A DNA stretch of 64,000 nt, taken from the NCBI RefSeq assembly GCF_030816295.1, contig NZ_JAUSXV010000001.1:248001-312000 (forward strand). Direction: 5' to 3'. The DNA comes from Microbacterium natoriense. GTDB taxonomy: Bacteria; Actinomycetota; Actinomycetes; Actinomycetales; Microbacteriaceae. Shown one piece after another: positions 34,105 through 42,738 of this stretch (positions within the stretch are counted from its first letter, which is position 1; each line of letters starts with the position of its first letter). The notes under the pieces were generated by a model that was not told the DNA's origin, did not search any database, and saw only the letters and a list, made by a program, of their open reading frames with translations. The position numbers and the translations under genes were made by a program.

Positions 34105-34271
34105 GGCGTCGTTCCCCTGCTCTCGAGTTGCGCGACGCGCCGTTCCAGCGCTGCGATCCGGTTGTAGAGATCGACCAGCGTGACGCCGTCGGCGACCACT
34201 CCCGGTCGACTGCTGAAGCGGCGGACGAAGTCCTCGCGGGACTCCCCGGGCAACTGGTCGAAGTACCCCAT
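34101..34271 (-). CDS. Small protein with C-terminal coiled coil
   Basis: 56 residues from ATG 34271, chosen because GGAG lies 6 bases ahead. Sequence begins MGYFDQLPGESREDFVRRF and ends with a heptad-like helix LVDLYNRIAALERRVAQLES. The product could oligomerise through this helix. Overlaps the 122-residue gene by 4 bases; the two form a minimal operon. Function unknown. Confidence 0.55.
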   Translation of the reverse strand: MGYFDQLPGESREDFVRRFSSRPGVVADGVTLVDLYNRIAALERRVAQLESRGTTP

Positions 34272-34357
34272 TGCGATCTCCAAGTCTGTGACACGGCGGA
34301 TTCACTCTGCGTCGAACCACCGTAGCCGCTTCGTCGCCGCATCCGATGCTCAGCTCA

Positions 34358-35167
34358 TCAGCGATCGTGCACGACCATCGCTCCGCCCTTGCGCATCAGC
34401 CACGCGGCGGCGGCGAGCGTGAGCGCCCAGCCGATCACCTCGATGAGCAGATGATCGGTGGCGTTCGGTACGGACTGCAGCAGGAACACGCGGATGCTGT
34501 TGATTGCTCCGTGCGTCAGGACGGCGGGCCAGACGCTGCCGGAGCGCCAGCGGAGCGCGAGCAGCAGAGGGGCCCACGGCAGCATGCCCGCGAAGTAGAT
34601 GACGATGTCCCAGAGGGGCCGATCCCCGATGACGGCGAGGACCGGAAGGTGCCAGACGATCCAGACGAGACCGCTGACGAGGGCGAGACGCCAGAATCCC
34701 CACGATGCCGCACGAGTCGCCAACCAGCCACGCCATCCGAACTCCTCGCCGATCGCGAAGACCGACTGCATGACGAACACCGGGATGATCCACACCGACG
34801 CGGCCAGGATCTCGTCGACCGGGTTCAGCGGCCAGATTCCGGATGACACGGCGATGGCCGTCTGGATCGCGGCGATCGCGGCTATGAGGCCGATGCCGAT
34901 CCCGAGCCACTTCGGTGCGCCCCGCCATCCTGTGGCGAAGGTCTCGCGGAACGTGCCCGGCCTTCGCGCGAGCCACATGATGATGGCGGCGAGCAACGGG
35001 GTCAGCTGCATGATCGGGGTGATCAGGTTGTAGAGATCCGTCGGCACGAGCCGGAACACCATCGGCACCGAGAGCGCGAAGCACAGCGCGATCGCGATCG
35101 CGAAGAACCAGGTGACGTCGACGACGACCGATCGTCCGGTCGCGCGGTGGGCGGGGAGGGATGTCAT
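34358..35167 (-). CDS. CPBP-family intramembrane glutamic protease
   Basis: 269 residues, ATG 35167. About eight membrane helices. The CPBP/ABI active-site motifs are present: EEFGWRG (EExxxR, about residues 145-151), WHLPVL (HLP, about 175) and a late THGAINSI (HxxxN, about 220). These proteins are related to Rce1 CAAX proteases and in bacteria are linked to bacteriocin self-immunity or envelope processing. Nothing nearby encodes an obvious substrate peptide. Confidence 0.9.
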   Translation of the reverse strand: MTSLPAHRATGRSVVVDVTWFFAIAIALCFALSVPMVFRLVPTDLYNLITPIMQLTPLLAAIIMWLARRPGTFRETFATGWRGAPKWLGIGIGLIAAIAAIQTAIAVSSGIWPLNPVDEILAASVWIIPVFVMQSVFAIGEEFGWRGWLATRAASWGFWRLALVSGLVWIVWHLPVLAVIGDRPLWDIVIYFAGMLPWAPLLLALRWRSGSVWPAVLTHGAINSIRVFLLQSVPNATDHLLIEVIGWALTLAAAAWLMRKGGAMVVHDR

Positions 35168-35315
35168 CGGTGGCCTCTGTCCGTCGGCTCGGGGCGCGAG
35201 AAGTCCCTCGCACCACGCACTCTACGAAGACCGGCCCGGCCACCGGAATGCAGGAAACCCGACACTCTCCGGGGGATATCCGGAACGGACGGCGCCCGAC
35301 GCCCGCCGCCCGAGG

Positions 35316-35801
35316 TCAGCCCCGCCCGGTCCCGCGGAGCGCCTCGATCTGTTCGCGGTTGATCTCGGCGGCCTCGGCCAGCAGGTCGCCCGCGAACTCG
35401 ATCTGTTCGTCGGTGAGCGTGGCGAGATACTCGTTCCAGCGTTGCGCGACCCTGGCGTAGACCGGGCCGACGCCCGCGAGGACCGGTTCGGGGTTGGCCG
35501 TGACGATCACACGCCGACGATCGGCGTCGTCCCGCGTGCGGGTGACATACCCGGCGCGTTCGAGCCGATCGATCATGGCGGTGACGGCTCCACCGGCGGT
35601 GAGGCCGGTTCGTGCGGCGAGTTCGCCGGGCGTCGCCGGCCCGGAGCTCATGAGAAGCCCCACAGCCTGCAGGTCGGTGCCGTTGAGGCCGACCGACCGG
35701 GCGACGGCGTCTTGGAACAGCACCGCGCGCGCCATGAACTCCTGCATCGCCTCACCCTGACGCGCGATCGCGGCAGAACGGCGCGCAGATCCGTCGGTCA
35801 T
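35316..35801 (-). CDS. MarR-family transcriptional regulator
   Basis: 161 residues, ATG 35801. Winged helix: LNGTDLQAVGLLMSSGPATPGELAARTGLTAGGAVTAMIDRLERAGYVTRTRDDADRRRVIVTA, with the MarR wing motif DRRRV. Divergent from the FAD monooxygenase at 35880 with an A/T-rich 78-base spacer full of inverted repeats. A typical pairing in which the MarR protein senses a phenolic or other aromatic substrate or drug handled by the oxygenase. Confidence 0.92.
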   Translation of the reverse strand: MTDGSARRSAAIARQGEAMQEFMARAVLFQDAVARSVGLNGTDLQAVGLLMSSGPATPGELAARTGLTAGGAVTAMIDRLERAGYVTRTRDDADRRRVIVTANPEPVLAGVGPVYARVAQRWNEYLATLTDEQIEFAGDLLAEAAEINREQIEALRGTGRG

Positions 35802-35810
35802 CTGATAACC

Positions 35811-35846
35811 TCTCTATTATCGAGAGACTCTTTCTTCGAGACTCTC
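35811..35846. promoter_or_regulatory. MarR operator region upstream of the FAD monooxygenase
   Basis: TCTCT (35811-35815) and AGAGA (35823-35827) flank an A/T centre. GAGAG (35822-35826) and CTCTC (35842-35846) form a second inverted pair, and CGAGAnACTCT occurs twice in tandem. TATCGA recurs at 35818-35823 and further right at about 35862. These are probable sites of the divergent MarR protein. Confidence 0.5.
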
Positions 35847-35879
35847 TGTCTCCTTCCAGACTATCGAAAGGCCGGACCG

Positions 35880-37079
35880 ATGCCCACAGCGCTCATCATC
35901 GGCGGCGGAGTCGCAGGACCCGCCGCCGCCCTCTTCCTGCAGAGCGCGGGCTGGGCGGTCGAGATCTTCGAGGCCAGATCAGCCCCCGATGCGTTCGGCG
36001 GACTGTTCCTCAACGTCGCGACGAACGGCCTCGCGGTGCTCGAAACCCTGGGCCTGCGCGATCGCCTCCTCGCCGACGGCCACTTGAGCCCGTACATGGA
36101 GATATGGAGCGGACGCGGCCGCAAGCTCGGCACGGTGCCCAACGGCCCCGCCGGAGAGCCGGCACGAGGAAGCGTCGTGGTGCGGCGGGAATGGCTGAAC
36201 AGCGTCTTGCGCGAGGCGACGGATGCCGCCGGCATCCGCTTCCGATGGGACGCACGTCTCGAACGCATCGAGCAGTCGGATGCAGGCGTCACCGCTTACT
36301 TGGCAGACGGCACGAGCGCGACCGGCGACATCCTGATCGGCTGCGACGGCATCGGCTCGCCGACACGACGATGGATCGATCCCGCCGCGCCGGACCCGGA
36401 CTACAGCGGACTGCTCAGCATCGGCGGGTTCGCCCGGGTCGACGGCCTTGCGCCTACGCCTCTCACGCAGCACATGGTCTTCGGCGCCCGCGGATTCTTC
36501 GGCTATCTCGTGCGAGACGACGGCACGGTCTACTGGTTCGCGAATCCCGCCAGGGCCGAGATCGACCGCGACGAGATCCGGGCTGTGCCCGACGAGGCCT
36601 GGCTCGACGAGCTCCGCACGATGCACGCCGACGACCCGTACCCCGTGCCGCAGATCCTCGACGCCGCGACCGGCGCGGTGGGCGTCTACGGCATCTACGA
36701 GCTGCCCCACGTCCCGCACTGGCATCGCGGTCGGGTCGTAACGGTCGGGGACGCCGTGCACGCGACATCTCCGAGCGCCGGGCAGGGAGCGTCCCTCGCC
36801 CTCGAGGACGCGGCAGTCCTCGCCATGTGCCTGCGTGACGAGCCGGATCACGAGCGCGCCTTCGCTCGTTACGAGTCCATCCGCCGCCGCCGGGCGGAGG
36901 AAGTGGTCGCCTACGCGCGCGCCATCAGCAGACAGAAGACCGTGACCTCGTCGAAGTTCGCGGTCATCGTGCGCGACGCCCTGCTTCCGCTCTTCCTTCG
37001 CGGCGCGATGCGCGACACCCGCAACAATCATCTGTACAACCATGTGGTCGCCACGGAGGGACGGCCTCTCGGCGACTGA
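35880..37079 (+). CDS. FAD-dependent monooxygenase (aromatic hydroxylase type)
   Basis: 399 residues from ATG 35880. ALIIGGGVAGPAAALFLQSAG is the dinucleotide-binding GxGxxG site; DILIGCDGIGSPTR is the DG motif of class A flavoprotein monooxygenases; VVTVGDAVHATSPSAGQGASLALEDA is the GD motif contacting the FAD ribityl chain. The length fits single-component hydroxylases of the PHBH/TetX type. Substrate not inferable; TetX-like drug inactivation or aromatic hydroxylation are both possible. Divergently paired with a MarR regulator. Confidence 0.92.
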   Translation: MPTALIIGGGVAGPAAALFLQSAGWAVEIFEARSAPDAFGGLFLNVATNGLAVLETLGLRDRLLADGHLSPYMEIWSGRGRKLGTVPNGPAGEPARGSVVVRREWLNSVLREATDAAGIRFRWDARLERIEQSDAGVTAYLADGTSATGDILIGCDGIGSPTRRWIDPAAPDPDYSGLLSIGGFARVDGLAPTPLTQHMVFGARGFFGYLVRDDGTVYWFANPARAEIDRDEIRAVPDEAWLDELRTMHADDPYPVPQILDAATGAVGVYGIYELPHVPHWHRGRVVTVGDAVHATSPSAGQGASLALEDAAVLAMCLRDEPDHERAFARYESIRRRRAEEVVAYARAISRQKTVTSSKFAVIVRDALLPLFLRGAMRDTRNNHLYNHVVATEGRPLGD

Positions 37080-37130
37080 GCTCGTGCAGCATGTGGAACA
37101 CGGGGCCGCACCCGGCATAGTCTCGATGAC

Positions 37131-37553
37131 ATGACCCCTGATCCGCGATACGCGGCCCTGCTCGGCGACTGGTCGGGCGACGAAGAACTCTTCCCGACCG
37201 CCTGGACGGCCGCGGGCAGGGCGCGCGGCGCCCTCACCGTCGAACCTGGCCCCGACGGCATCCTGATCGACTATGTGGAGCTTCAGGACAGCGGGCATCT
37301 GCTCGCACATGCGGTGATCGTCGGCACGGGATTCTGGTGGTTCGACTCCTACGGCTTCGTTCCAGAGACTCCCGGTTCCGCCGTCTGGGACGACGACACA
37401 CTCGTGCTCGACCGCCGCTCCGCCCGTGGACGCACGATCATGCAGCTGCGCCGCGACGGCGAACGCCTCGAAGTCGCGCTCGATACGGCGGTGCCGGCGG
37501 ATGCCGACCCGGCCCCGCTCGTGCGCGGAACCTACGCCAAGCAGGACGCCTGA
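37131..37553 (+). CDS. Hypothetical protein (DUF1579-like beta-barrel)
   Basis: 140 residues from ATG 37131. Starts with YAALLGDWSGDEELFPTAW, the G-x-W-x-G opening of small lipocalin-like or DUF1579-type barrels, and continues as alternating strands (ILIDYVELQDSGHLLAHAVI, FWWFDSYGFVP, LEVALDTAVP). Probably a small-ligand-binding barrel; ligand unknown. It follows the monooxygenase on the same strand after 51 bases, with no obvious terminator between them. Confidence 0.7.
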   Translation: MTPDPRYAALLGDWSGDEELFPTAWTAAGRARGALTVEPGPDGILIDYVELQDSGHLLAHAVIVGTGFWWFDSYGFVPETPGSAVWDDDTLVLDRRSARGRTIMQLRRDGERLEVALDTAVPADADPAPLVRGTYAKQDA

Positions 37554-37586
37554 TCGCGGGACCTCCGCGAACGTCACCGGTCGCGG

Positions 37587-38108
37587 TCAGGGCAACAAGA
37601 TCGTGGCGAGCGTGACCGCTCTCGTGCCCTGCCGGTCCGGGTCGAGGTACGGGGCGAGCATCTCGCCGAGGCGCGCCTGCAGATCGGCGAGATCGTCCGT
37701 CGTGACGTGCAGCTGGGTCATGCCGAATCCGAGGTAGTCCCGCGCCCGCGCGTCATCCGAAGACAGTGACTCATCGAAGCGCTCGGCGACCTGACCCAGG
37801 TACGTGAGGAAGGCTCGACGCAGCTGCTCGGCGTCCATCGCCTGCAGTTCTTCGCGATCGACGTGCGCCATCCGCTCTCCGAGGGCGAGCGTCCGTTCGA
37901 CCGCACCACGGATCTTCCGCTCCCCGACCACCGCGACGATGCCGGCGTCGACGAGCGCGGCCACATGACGGTAGAGCGTCGCCGTCGAGACGTCGGGCAG
38001 GGTCTCGCGCAGCGCGGTCGTGGTCAGCTCGCGCGCTCCGATCTGCTGGATGATCCGCATCCGCACGGGATGCATGATCACATCGGCGATAGGCGTCGTC
38101 TTGCGCAT
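37587..38108 (-). CDS. Winged-helix regulator (ArsR/PadR-like HTH_20)
   Basis: 173 residues from ATG 38108, chosen for a GAGGG just upstream; an ATG at 38123 would add five residues. The DNA-binding part is IADVIMHPVRMRIIQQIG, then TALRETLPDVSTATLYRHVAALVDAGIVAVVGERKIRG. The remainder is a helical domain with many Asp and Glu. The MHPVRMRI opening is that of ArsR-like HTH_20 repressors. Divergent from a two-gene ABC exporter; the spacer has TTCTCA/TGAGAA palindromes. Confidence 0.88.
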   Translation of the reverse strand: MRKTTPIADVIMHPVRMRIIQQIGARELTTTALRETLPDVSTATLYRHVAALVDAGIVAVVGERKIRGAVERTLALGERMAHVDREELQAMDAEQLRRAFLTYLGQVAERFDESLSSDDARARDYLGFGMTQLHVTTDDLADLQARLGEMLAPYLDPDRQGTRAVTLATILLP

Positions 38109-38125
38109 CGGCCCTCGATTCATTA

Positions 38126-38157
38126 TTCTCAGTGTGAGAACATTCGCATCGTTCTCA
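38126..38157. promoter_or_regulatory. Operator array between wHTH regulator and ABC exporter
   Basis: TTCTCA (38126-38131) and TGAGAA (38135-38140) form a perfect palindrome with a 3-base centre. TGAGAAC (38135-38141) pairs again with GTTCTCA (38151-38157). Three equally oriented half-sites thus lie over the likely promoters of both genes. Confidence 0.6.
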
Positions 38158-38182
38158 TACGAAGACTACCTGAGGAGCCGAG

Positions 38183-38947
38183 ATGAACCCTGCCCCCACC
38201 GACGCGAATGCCGTGCGGATCGAGGTGCGCAGAATCTCGAAGCGGTTCGGCGACGTGACGGCCGTCGACGACATCACGTTCCGGGCCGAGCCCGGCCGGG
38301 TCACCGGGTTTCTGGGACCCAACGGCGCCGGCAAATCGACGACCCTCCGCATGCTGCTCGGACTCACCAGACCCGACTCCGGCGACGCCCTCCTCGGCGG
38401 GATCCGCTACCGCGACCTGCCCAGGCCTGCCCACACGGTCGGCGCGGTCCTCGACATCGCAGGAGCACACCCGGCGATGACGGCCAGGGCGCACCTCGGT
38501 GTCAGCGCCGCCCTCGCCGGCATCCGCGGTCACCGCATCGACGAGGTGGCGGAGATCACGGGCATCGCCGGATTCCTCGACCGCCGCATCCGCGGGTTCT
38601 CGACGGGCATGCGGCAGCGCCTCGCAATCGCGAACGCCCTGATCGGCGACCCGCAGGTGCTCGTCCTCGATGAACCGTCCAACGGCCTCGACCCAGCGGG
38701 GATCGCCTGGCTGCGCTCCTTCCTCCGCGATTTCGCCAGCCGCGGAGGCACCGTCCTGCTGTCGAGTCACGTGCTGTCCGAGTTGGAGCAGTGCATCGAC
38801 GAACTGGCTCTCATCGATCGGGGCCGCATCGCCTGGGCAGGCCCACTCGCCGACTTCGTCGCCGACGGCGGAACCCTGGAAGACGCCTTCCTCCGCGCCA
38901 CTCGACACCCCGAACCCGCCACCCCTTCGCTGGAGCACACGTCATGA
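38183..38947 (+). CDS. ABC transporter ATP-binding protein (export type)
   Basis: 254 residues from ATG 38183, with GAGGAG upstream. Walker A GPNGAGKST (about residues 47-55), signature FSTGMRQRLAIA (about 138-149), Walker B VLVLDEPSNGLDP (about 157-169) and the H-loop LLSSHVL are complete. The DrrA/CcmA-like pattern without a fused membrane domain is that of ABC-2 exporters. It overlaps the permease start by 4 bases (ATGA). Substrate unknown. Confidence 0.95.
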   Translation: MNPAPTDANAVRIEVRRISKRFGDVTAVDDITFRAEPGRVTGFLGPNGAGKSTTLRMLLGLTRPDSGDALLGGIRYRDLPRPAHTVGAVLDIAGAHPAMTARAHLGVSAALAGIRGHRIDEVAEITGIAGFLDRRIRGFSTGMRQRLAIANALIGDPQVLVLDEPSNGLDPAGIAWLRSFLRDFASRGGTVLLSSHVLSELEQCIDELALIDRGRIAWAGPLADFVADGGTLEDAFLRATRHPEPATPSLEHTS

Positions 38948-39744
38948 TCGCCCTCATCCACGCAGAGATCCGCCGACTGTTCGCCACCCGTCTGGTCTGG
39001 TGGGCTCTCGTCACCGCAGCTCTGTGCGGCGGCGTCCTGCCCGGCCTCCTCGCCGTCATCGGTCCCGAGAACGCCAATCCTCCCCTGCCGGGGCTCGACA
39101 CCGCCGCGGGCGTGGAGATGCTGCTGAGCCTCACCTCCGTGCTCCTGTTCATCCCGGCGCTGATCGGCACGGTGGCAGTCACCTCGGAGTACCGGCACCG
39201 CACGATCGGCACGACCTTCCTTCTCGCCCCTCGCCGTGTGGGTGTCGTGCTCGCCAAGCTGGCGGTCTACGCGCTGCTCGGCCTCAGCTACGGCGTCATC
39301 GCGTCGACGTCTGCGGCCGCGTCCGTCGCCGGCGGTGCGGCGCTCCGCGGTGAGACTCTGGGGATGCCGTGGAGCGATCTCGCCCCCCTCCTCGTCCGGC
39401 TCGCGCTCGCGGCCGCGATCTACATGATCATCGGCGTCGCGATCGGCGCCCTCGCCCGTCACCAGCTGATCGCGATCGGCGTCACACTCGGGTACTTCTA
39501 CGTGATCGAGTACGTGCTCATGCTCATCCCGGGAGTGAACCGGATCTACCCGTACCTGCCGGGCGGCGCGACCTCCGCCCTGACCGACTTCACGTTCCTC
39601 CGCGACGCGCTCTCGGCCGAACTCCCCGCGGCGGCACCGCCCGCAGGCCTCAGCGCACTCGGTGGAGGCCTCGTCCTCCTGGCGTACGCCGCAGCGGCCA
39701 TCGTCGTGGCCGTCGTCGTTCCCCTGCGGCGCGACCTCCGCTGA
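38944..39744 (+). CDS. ABC-2-type transporter permease
   Basis: 266 residues from ATG 38944. Begins ALIHAEIRRLFATRLVWWAL, the usual cytoplasmic lead of ABC-2 permeases, and has six predicted helices, with TSEYRHRTIGTTFLLAPRRVGVVLAKL after the second helix as the coupling region. Forms a two-gene exporter with the ATPase. Regulated probably by the divergent winged-helix protein. Confidence 0.9.
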   Translation: MIALIHAEIRRLFATRLVWWALVTAALCGGVLPGLLAVIGPENANPPLPGLDTAAGVEMLLSLTSVLLFIPALIGTVAVTSEYRHRTIGTTFLLAPRRVGVVLAKLAVYALLGLSYGVIASTSAAASVAGGAALRGETLGMPWSDLAPLLVRLALAAAIYMIIGVAIGALARHQLIAIGVTLGYFYVIEYVLMLIPGVNRIYPYLPGGATSALTDFTFLRDALSAELPAAAPPAGLSALGGGLVLLAYAAAAIVVAVVVPLRRDLR

Positions 39745-39768
39745 CCGCGGCACGATCGCGCTCCCTGA

Positions 39769-40365
39769 TCATGGGACGACGCTCGGATCGATCGCCTCCA
39801 CGATCACCGGCCCATGGGCATCCGGCATCCCGACGCTCCAGATCCGCACCCGCGACCTGATCGGGGGCACCTGAGTCTGCAGCAGGGTCGCGTCGCCGTT
39901 CTCGGGATTGCTGCGATGCCACCGGGCGCGCAGCGGTGGCCCCGGAGCCTCTGCGACCGTGAGGGTGAAGGCCGAGACCCCGCCGTGCTCGGTCAAGGAC
40001 ACCTCGCGCTCGGATACCCGCCCCATGATCGGCTTCGCGTGCTCGCGAGCACGCGCCCACTCCTGCACGAGGTGCGCCTCGCGCCGCGACAGACGTGCGG
40101 ACTCTCGCAGCGCGACGCCGCATCCGAAGATGAAGAATGTCGGCATCACGGTGAAGATCACCGAGAACCACCAGGGCGCGTCGCTCGTCCACAGCGCCGT
40201 CAGCGCCGCGACGGTGCCGATCGCAGCCGCGCCGACCAGCATCCAGAGCACGATTCGCGTTCGCGGTCGCACCCTGGTCCCGAAGCCGATCGCCGAGGGC
40301 GCGGCGTCGTCGTCGAACGACCTGACCAGGTGCACGACGTGCCCGACCGGCGCCTCTTCCTGCAT
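39769..40365 (-). CDS. Two-helix membrane protein, function unknown
   Basis: 198 residues from ATG 40365, with GGAGGAG ideally placed; longer upstream readings are rejected. Two helices (IVLWMLVGAAAIGTVAALTALW and WWFSVIFTVMPTFFIFGCGVAL, about residues 38-85) separate a short N-terminus from a cytoplasmic domain of about 110 residues that starts with a basic helix (ESARLSRREAHLVQEW) and ends in strands. No family recognised. Convergent with the ABC exporter unit. Confidence 0.75.
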   Translation of the reverse strand: MQEEAPVGHVVHLVRSFDDDAAPSAIGFGTRVRPRTRIVLWMLVGAAAIGTVAALTALWTSDAPWWFSVIFTVMPTFFIFGCGVALRESARLSRREAHLVQEWARAREHAKPIMGRVSEREVSLTEHGGVSAFTLTVAEAPGPPLRARWHRSNPENGDATLLQTQVPPIRSRVRIWSVGMPDAHGPVIVEAIDPSVVP

Positions 40366-40447
40366 GACCGCTCCTCCGACCTCGATGCCCCGCCCGTTGC
40401 CGACGACATCGTAGGGCCTGAAGGTGTCGCGCGGCCGTCGAACGCAG

Positions 40448-40481
40448 AGATGCCGCGCCCTCCGAAGAGGACGCGGCATCT
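40448..40481 (-). terminator. Hairpin terminator after the aquaporin gene
   Basis: Arms AGATGCCGCG (40448-40457) and CGCGGCATCT (40472-40481) with a further CCTC/GAGG pairing inside. It lies 17 bases past the stop of the leftward aquaporin gene. Confidence 0.7.
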
Positions 40482-40497
40482 GTGGTGCAGCGTGGAG

Positions 40498-41142
40498 TCA
40501 GGCGCCGATCTTCTTGGCGTCGTCCGTGTTCAGCACACGGAACAGGACTGCGGCGACGACTGCGCCGACGACCGGAGCGAGGATGTAGAGCCACAGGTTG
40601 CTCCACGCGAACTGGCCGCTGATCGAGAGACCCAGCGCCACGGCCGGGTTGAAGCCGCCGCCCGAGATCCCGCCAACCGCCACTGCGCCGACGAAGACCG
40701 TGCCACCGATCGCGAGCCCGTAGAACGAGTTGCCGTCGGTGTCCTTCGAGGTGGCGGAGTTCAGAACGGCCCACACGAGGGCGAGAGTGAACAGAGCCTC
40801 GACGAGGAAGGCAGGGCCGACCTCGATCTCCGTGGCCTTCTCGGCGGCGGGCCAGACGGCGAAGCTGACGAGTGCGGCGAGCGCGCCGCCCACGAACTGC
40901 GCCACGATGTACGCGACCAGGTCGATGGCGCTGAGACCGCCGCGGAGGAAGACGCCGACCGAGACGGCCGGGTTCAGGTGGGCGCCGGAGATGTGCCCGG
41001 TGCCGTAGATCAGAACCGCGAGTGCGAGGCCGATCGCGAGCGGCGTCAGCGGGCTGCCGCTGTTCACCGCGCCGATGATGCTGAGAACGAAGAGGAATGT
41101 GGCGATCGCTTCAGCGAGCGCCTTGCGTGCTGTCCCGGTCAT
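40498..41142 (-). CDS. MIP-family aquaporin/glycerol facilitator
   Basis: 214 residues from ATG 41142. Six helices and two re-entrant NPA loops: SGAHLNPAVSVGVFLRGG (about residues 56-73) and SGGGFNPAVALGLSISG (about 164-180). The selectivity position after the second NPA is not Arg-Asp as in many glycerol facilitators but Val-Ala-Leu-Gly, and the helices are short, a pattern of the AqpZ/AqpN-like bacterial group. It allows passive flow of water or small neutral solutes. Monocistronic, with a terminator behind it. Confidence 0.92.
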   Translation of the reverse strand: MTGTARKALAEAIATFLFVLSIIGAVNSGSPLTPLAIGLALAVLIYGTGHISGAHLNPAVSVGVFLRGGLSAIDLVAYIVAQFVGGALAALVSFAVWPAAEKATEIEVGPAFLVEALFTLALVWAVLNSATSKDTDGNSFYGLAIGGTVFVGAVAVGGISGGGFNPAVALGLSISGQFAWSNLWLYILAPVVGAVVAAVLFRVLNTDDAKKIGA

Positions 41143-41385
41143 GGGAGTGCTCTCTTTCTTGATGTCGAATGCGGTGAGCACTTCGACCGCCCGCGCACTC
41201 CGGCCGATGCACCCTCCATGGCGTCACCGAGAGTAGCGGCCCCGTATGCCGAATCGAGGGAGCCGCGCGGCGATCCTGTGAATCTCCTGAGCGAAATGCC
41301 CGGTCCCGATGGAGTCAGTCCCAGGAGTCAGGCATCCTCTGTCAAGCCCTTCGCCTGTCGCACCGCGCCCGCCTACCGTGGCCGG

Positions 41386-42738
41386 ATGACCGATTCGCTG
41401 TCCGACGCCGAGCCTTCCACCCGCCTGCGCCGCGCCGTCACCGGCCCGCTGCTTTTCGCCTTCATCCTCGGCGACGTGCTCGGGGCCGGCATCTACGCGC
41501 TGATGGGCGTGCTGTCCGAGAAGGTCGGCGGCATGCTGTGGGCTCCGCTGGTCCTCGCGCTCCTCCTGGCCCTGCTCACCGCCGGCTCGTATGCGGAACT
41601 CGTGACGAAGTACCCCCGCGCCGGCGGCGCCTCGGTGTTCGCCGAGCGCGCGTTCCGCAGCCCGCTGGTGTCGTTCCTCGTCGGCTTCTGCATGCTGGCC
41701 GCCGGGGTCACGAGCGCGGCCGGGCTCGCGATCGCCTTCGCCGGCGACTACCTCGGCACCTTCTTCGACCTGCCCACCATCCCGGTCGCGATCGCGTTCC
41801 TCGCCCTCGTCGCCGCACTCAACGCTCGCGGCGTGCGCGAGTCCCTGGGCGCCAACCTCGTGATGACCGCGATCGAGCTGAGCGGCCTCGTGATCGTGAT
41901 CGTCGTCGTGGCCGGGTTCCTCACCGCCGGCGGCGGCGACGCCTCGCGCCTGATGCAGACGCCCGAGGGGACGCCCGCAGCCCTCGCCGTGCTCGGCGGA
42001 GCGGTGATCGCGTACTACTCCTTCGTGGGCTTCGAGACATCGGCGAACATGATCGAGGAGGTCAGGAACCCTCGCAGGACCTACCCTCGCGCCCTGTTCG
42101 CCGCGCTGTTCACGGCGGGCGCCGTCTACCTGCTGGTCGGCCTCGCGAGTTCGATCGCGCTCCCTGCCGCAGAGCTGCAGGAGTCCAGCGGACCGCTGCT
42201 CGCGGTGGTCGAGGCGACCGGCGTCAGCATCCCGTCGTGGCTGTTCAGCCTTATCGCACTGGTCGCCGTCGCGAACGGCGCGCTGTTGACGATGATCATG
42301 ACGAGCAGGCTGACCTACGGGATGGCCGAGCAGGGCCTGCTCCCCGACGCCCTGTCACGTGTGCTGCCACGCCGGAAGACGCCCTGGGTGGCGATCCTCG
42401 TCACCACAGCCGCCGCCATGCTGCTCACCCTGATCGGCGATCTCGCGACCCTCGCCGAGACGGTCGTGCTGCTCCTGCTCTTCGTCTTCCTCAGTGCGAA
42501 CGTGTCGGTCCTCGTGCTGCGGCGGGATCGCGTCGAGCACGACCACTTCCGCATCTGGACGCCGATCCCGGTGCTCGGCATCGCCTCGTGCATCCTGCTG
42601 CTCACCCAGCAGCGGCCCGTCGTCTGGCTGTACGGAGCAGGTCTGCTCGCGATCGGCATCGTGCTCCACCTGCTTGCCCGCTGGCGGCGCTCGCGCTCCG
42701 CCGTGCCACCTGCGCCTACAGCCACCCGTTCTTCTTGA
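41386..42738 (+). CDS. APC-family amino acid permease
   Basis: 450 residues from ATG 41386. The first helix GPLLFAFILGDVLGAGIYALMGVLSEKVG carries the G-x-G-I-Y substrate-binding break typical of APC transporters. GGAVIAYYSFVGFETSANMIEEVRNPRRTYPRAL is the hallmark TM6-loop segment of the cationic/neutral amino acid subgroup. Twelve helices. Specific substrate cannot be given. Its last 23 bases overlap the convergent CorA gene. The 243 bases before it hold no gene. Confidence 0.9.
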   Translation: MTDSLSDAEPSTRLRRAVTGPLLFAFILGDVLGAGIYALMGVLSEKVGGMLWAPLVLALLLALLTAGSYAELVTKYPRAGGASVFAERAFRSPLVSFLVGFCMLAAGVTSAAGLAIAFAGDYLGTFFDLPTIPVAIAFLALVAALNARGVRESLGANLVMTAIELSGLVIVIVVVAGFLTAGGGDASRLMQTPEGTPAALAVLGGAVIAYYSFVGFETSANMIEEVRNPRRTYPRALFAALFTAGAVYLLVGLASSIALPAAELQESSGPLLAVVEATGVSIPSWLFSLIALVAVANGALLTMIMTSRLTYGMAEQGLLPDALSRVLPRRKTPWVAILVTTAAAMLLTLIGDLATLAETVVLLLLFVFLSANVSVLVLRRDRVEHDHFRIWTPIPVLGIASCILLLTQQRPVVWLYGAGLLAIGIVLHLLARWRRSRSAVPPAPTATRSS

